Part shown: piece after piece, positions 59,680 to 64,000 of the stretch
Position numbering within the stretch: the stretch's first letter is position 1
Layout: each line of letters begins with the position of its first letter
Assembly: GCF_019649055.1 (NCBI RefSeq)
Contig: NW_026570340.1
Location: forward strand, 186,001 to 250,000
Length of the DNA stretch: 64,000 nucleotides
Reading direction: 5' to 3'
Source of the DNA: Paramacrobiotus metropolitanus
Lineage: Eukaryota > Tardigrada > Eutardigrada > Parachela > Macrobiotidae
Notes under the pieces: model-generated
Told to the model about the DNA's origin: nothing
Databases searched by the model: none
Seen by the model: only the letters and a program-made list of their open reading frames with translations
Made by a program: the position numbers and the translations under genes

Positions 59680-61094
59680 AGGAGGTCCACCATTCCAATA
59701 GCCGTATGATTATTTATAATTACTGCGCACTGGACGAACCTGCATCCTTCTATAGCTAATAATCAATAATCAATTGTATAACGATGGCAACTCGCCAAGG
59801 AAATCGCTGCATTCCTCACGAATATTATGCCTGTTCAATTATTGCGCGCTGATGCGCTATATTCTTGAAAAGACTCGCGGCCCCGTTGACCTTTACGCAA
59901 TAATCTTAACAATATCATGCCCTTTACCAAATTACCATTATATATGTCGCTCTGCACCCGGCACTGTATCTGCGGTGTTCGATTGGATCGATTATCCTGC
60001 GACACCCCAGCCTATGTATATTAAAATCAGCGTTATTATTAATCTGGATTCTGGAGTTGTTTTGCGACCAGCGATTGCAGAGTTCGGCCCAGTGAATTAC
60101 CACTACGCATGCGACATGCTTATTAGGATGCAGTGGAATTGCCTGTATATGAATATTTGTCCCAGCTCGGATCTAGTGCAGCTGTAGAGTCAGCTGGCAA
60201 AGAAAAGCCAGTTTGCTTTAATTTGTTCAGTGCATAAATTATGTGTCTGCGCATCTGCGGTTATTACTTATTAGTAATTAAATATTGTGCTACACTGCAC
60301 TGTACAATGCACAGAACGCTGACAGGCCGCGTACACGGGATGCACCTTGATTAACTGACGACTAATAATGCACCTTTGTGGTTACTAATTTGTCCTGTCT
60401 TAGGCTGTCTACACGTGCACTTGCAGTACTTGTCTGCTATCTGCATCGTATATACGCGTACGGCATATGAATGCCAGGATAAACGGCCAGTATCTTTATT
60501 AATTTTTGGCTATTCCCCAATCCGCATAATTATATCGATATATGTAATTTATATTCACCCCGCCGGCGGCCGATATGTATTGCATTAATCTCATGTTACA
60601 GTGTGCTCCAAGGGGGACTAGCAGCCAGTCTATCCCGCTGGAACAGCGGTTAGCCAACGAAGGACTACTTAGCTTAATTAACATTTGATGCACGCAACCT
60701 TGTGCTAATCGCTGTCTATGACTATGATTACTTATGATTATGAATGATTCCAGCATGTTCAGCGTTAAGCCTCTATCTGTACTTCTGTTGATTTACTGCA
60801 CAGAATGCAGTTTGCTTTAATATCAAGCCACTTTCGGTCTTTTAGACGTTTACCTGAATGCCGAATCATTGCCGATACGAGTAGCGATGGCAGTTGGTGA
60901 AACTAGTATGAACTATGAAGTAGGTAATAAACTACTGTAGAACGCGCGCTTTTGCTGATAGTTACCGTAGAGTCCATTACGATGGCTCTCGGTAAACTGG
61001 GTATGTCGTTGCCTGCTATTGCGTTCTCACTCGGGTTTGGCAGTTCTCTTTCTGGCTTTGGAAGTTGTTTTTAGGTTTGCTGTCCAGCGTTATC
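59680..61094. other. Space between the peptide gene and the retroelement
   Basis: This 1.4 kb is mostly AT-rich and non-coding. If the peptide gene has a further exon, it should be here; no candidate stands out. The last part, from about 60960, is probably the untranslated start of the retrotransposon. Confidence 0.45.
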
Positions 61095-63371
61095 ATGAGT
61101 TTCCAGTGCGACCTGTGCCATAGGATCCTGAAAACAGCGCACGGCCTCACAGCGCATCGTGACTCACGGGTTTGCAAAAAGGCCCAGGCACAAGCTCTAC
61201 GCCAGGGACCCACGGCGGACCCTAACCCAATTCAGACTGGAACCGCACTGACTGGAAGTCTTTGTGATCGTATAATTGAGTCCCGGAAAGCCCACGCTGT
61301 TCTTCGCCATGTGCCTACAGGAGCAAGACGCGCATGTGCCGATGCTCTACGAAAAGTTTTCACGGATTGTGTGGAAAAGAACGATGATGACGCATGGGCC
61401 GCATTGATGCTTTTTGCCTTGGACTACTTACACGCTCCTTCGTCTAATTCTGGCAGAGGCCCCACATTAGCAGCGTCCGTAAAAGCTAACTTACAAGGTA
61501 CTTCTCTACCTACCAAGGCGAGGAAATCGAGGAAGAAGCGATCCGGGGACGAAGCACTGAGAAAATCGGTCAACGCGAAATTGCAGGATGGCGATATCAG
61601 CGGTGCTGTAAAACTGTTGACTTCTGACGAGTCTGTTGCACCCATGTCGGATGAAGTATTGAAATCATTGAAGGACAAACATCCAGCAGCTCCTGCAGAC
61701 CTGAATTTCCCCCCGCCGCCTCCCGCTGGCAACCCACAAGAATTCACATCGGAGGAAGTACATGCAGCCTTGAAATCTTTTCCCGCTGGCTCTGCTGCTG
61801 GACCAGACGGACTAAGAGCTCAACACTTGAAGGAGTTAGTAAAGGTGCCGGGAGAGTGTGGTGAACTGCTGCTAGCTGCCCTTACAAAACTGGTCAACCA
61901 TATTATTTTTGACTCTGTCCCCGATGGTGCACGAACGGTGCTTTTTGGCGCAACGCTCATTCCTTTAAACAAGAAGTCGGGTGGAATACGGCCCATAGCA
62001 ATCGGTTGCACCATACGACGCCTGTGCGGAAAGGTGATAAGTAAACGCGTTCAGTCTGAGTTGGGTGCATTTTTTCGCCCAGTTCAGTTAGGGTATGGAA
62101 CTCGAGGTGGAGCGGAAGCTGCAGTGCATGCCACGCGGAAATTTATTAGAGCACACCCAGCCAGACCTAATGTGATTTTGAAACTGGACTTCCGTAACGC
62201 ATTTAACACTATACGTCGGGATGTTGTTTTGAAGGAAGCAGCTGAAAGAATACCGCAATATTATCATTTTGTTTCTCAGTGTTATAAAGAGAGCTCGACG
62301 TTGTTTTGTGGGGACACAACGATATTATCCGCCAATGGCGTCCAACAGGGCGATCCCCTCGGTCCGTTGCTGTTCTGCCTGGGATCTAGCCAATTAACCA
62401 GAAGTCTCCGCGCTGATCTCAATGTTTGGTATTTGGACGACGGGACGGAAGGAGGTGACCCAGAAATTGTTTTGGAAGATTTGATCACTGTACAAAACGA
62501 AGCCTCCAAACTCGGCCTGGAACTTAATTTTGCCAAGTGCGAGCTGTTTGTGTATGGCGGTACCGAAGAAGAACGACTGAGGATCTATGATCGTTTTAAT
62601 GCGGTTGCACCCGGAATTCAACTGGTAACCCCAGAGACACTCGAATTGCTTGGCGCTCCTCTCACTGACTGGTCTATTGAGCGTGCCCTGGACTGTAAAA
62701 TCAGTCAAGTTAAGAAACTGACAGAATCTTTGGGTGTTTTGCCGGCACATCAGTCTCTATTCTTACTCAGAAACAGCATGTCCCTGCCACGTCTCATGTA
62801 CATTCTCAGAGCGGCGCCCTGCTACAAATACCCAGAGAAGCTCAGAGAATTTGACGATTTGATAAAGTCTAAGGCCGAGGAAATCACAAACGTCAAGATG
62901 GACGATGTTACATACAGGCAAGCTTCTCTGCCGGTGAAATCAGGTGGGCTAGGTTTACCAAAAGCGGAAGAAACTGCAGCCCCAGCACATCTGTCTTCAC
63001 TTTATGCGACTGACGAGCTGGTCAGTAGTATTGTGCCCGAGGACTGCCCTGATGACCGGATCGAAGTCGAGTTTCGCTGGGAAGAATTAACTGGAAAATC
63101 AGCCCCTGCTAAAGAAGACCGAAGCAATCAACGCCTGTGGTCGAACATGCTGACTATCAGGAAGCTGGAAGCCTTAAGGAGGATGCCGACGTTATCGCCT
63201 CTGCTCGCTTGTTGGCCGCCTCTACTAAGAATGCCAGTGCCTGGTTGTTTGCTTTGCCGGTTGCTAGCCTTGGCACACTGTTGGACGACGCTGCGGTACG
63301 AATCGCTGTTGCTTTACGATTGGGAGTCCAGATCTGTAAGCAACACAAATGCCGTTGCGGGAAATGGTTGA
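61095..63371 (+). mobile_element. Non-LTR retrotransposon ORF, zinc finger and reverse transcriptase part
   Basis: From ATG 61095 an open frame of about 690 codons is undamaged. It starts with a CCHC-type finger (CDLC, then H and C in HRDSRVC). A long linker leads to the reverse transcriptase: AAGPDGLRAQHLK, PLNKKSGGIRPIAIG, KLDFRNAFNTI, NGVQQGDPLGP and the catalytic VWYLDDGTE (YLDD form). The thumb region runs to about 63160, where the family reading shifts to another frame; the first frame then runs to a stop at 63371 without meaning. The single ORF with an N-terminal finger and C-terminal nuclease is the R2-like plan. Codon use is much less GC3-biased than in the host genes, as expected for an invader. 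Confidence 0.85.
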
Positions 63372-63924
63372 TGCTCTAGGTTTGCATGGTTTGTCATGTT
63401 CGAAAAGTCAAGGAGATTCAGGCGACACGCAAGTTTGAATAGCCTTATTCAACGCAGCTTGGGATCAAGTGCCTTCTATTCTGGAGCCACCTGGATTGAG
63501 CAGGTTAGATGGGAAGCGGCCGGACGGTTTATCTCTTTTCCCTTGGAAGAACGGCCTCCCATTGATTTGGGATGTTACAGTGTGCGATACATTCGCTATA
63601 TCGTACATTGCCGGCTCATCGGAGGAAGCGGGATCGGCAGCAGAAGACGCGGAAGAGCGAAAGAGGAACAACTACAGGGAACTGACTGATCGCTATTTTC
63701 TCCAACCAGTTTCCTTTGAGACTACGGGAACTTGTAGCGCCAGTACCCGTCAGTTCATCAGTGAAGTCGGCCGACGCAAAAAAGATCAAACAGGAGAAGC
63801 GCGCGCTACCGAGTTTTTGTGGCAGCGTATAAGCGTCGAAATTCAGCGCGGAAATGCCGCATCTGTTCTGGGTACTGTTGGTTGTTCAAAAGAACTGGAA
63901 GAGTTGTTCCATTTGTTTTAGCTA
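63137..63924 (+). pseudogene. Retrotransposon C-terminal part with restriction-like endonuclease, frameshifted
   Basis: The downstream half of the element's protein is spread over several frames. One frame (to 63379) holds ASAWLFALPVASLGTLL and a CCHC-like ICKQHKCRCGK. Another after 63400 holds RRHASLNSLIQR. A third (63469-63921) holds KRPDGLSLFPW and IWDVTVCDTFA, the (R/K)PD and D(V) parts of the restriction-like nuclease used by R2-group elements to cut target DNA. At least three frame changes (near 63170, 63355-63425 and 63470) separate them, so this copy is dead. An AATAAA lies at 63980, close to the right edge, and the true 3' end may lie beyond it. Confidence 0.75.
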
Positions 63925-64000
63925 TTCAATATTTGAGTTTTAAGTGTAAAACGGCATTTTGCTTGTACATGTTGAAATCAATAAAGTTATATCACTGTAC

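Overview
The window is animal nuclear DNA. Genes are split by many short GT-AG introns (about 60-400 bases, rarely 800). Exons are strongly GC-rich at third codon positions and the introns are AT-rich. Metazoan families are present (a p130Cas-type adaptor, a PIAS SUMO ligase, an amidated-peptide-type precursor), together with a non-LTR retrotransposon carrying a restriction-like endonuclease. The compact layout fits a small-genome invertebrate, perhaps an ecdysozoan; the species cannot be told from the sequence. For eleven genes the complete exon chain could be reconstructed by hand, and the summed coding lengths of ten of them divide by three. The eleventh, ETFRF1, has a reading-frame conflict.

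Layout from left to right: an LDAF1/promethin-like exon (-), 391-853; a DNAJA-type Hsp40 (+), 4631-7614; prolidase PEPD (-), 8202-11342; cytochrome c1 CYC1 (+), 12387-14981; a two-Ig-domain protein (+), 17491-18330; TIM22 (-), 18597-19618; mitochondrial ribosomal protein L3 (-), 20508-22980. Next comes a 5.2 kb gene-free stretch (22981-28205) full of relics: ALDH7A1 pseudogene exons, reiterated ALDH7A1 3' tails, tRNA-like heads and an interlocked inverted repeat. Then TMED10 (-), 28206-29717; the decapping exonuclease DXO (+), 30396-33328; a CAS adaptor (-), 33707-36926; a 7.7 kb intergenic region; ETFRF1/LYRM5 (+), 44633-45328; TMEM50 (+), 47538-48764; a very long PIAS (-), 49916-56296; a secreted cysteine-containing peptide precursor (+), 59158-59676; and a decaying non-LTR element from about 61.0 kb to the right edge.

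Most genes are unrelated housekeeping genes rather than a pathway. Four products act in mitochondria (CYC1, TIM22, MRPL3, ETFRF1). DNAJA, TMED10 and LDAF1 act in cytosolic folding, early secretory traffic and lipid droplets. DXO and PIAS act in RNA 5'-end quality control and SUMO ligation. Several pairs are divergent (PEPD/CYC1, TMED10/DXO, CAS/ETFRF1, PIAS/peptide), so their intergenic spaces should hold promoters. I see no clear new multi-gene system. The most unusual items are the ALDH7A1 relic array, the orphan peptide precursor, the 1185-residue PIAS and the ETFRF1 frame conflict.
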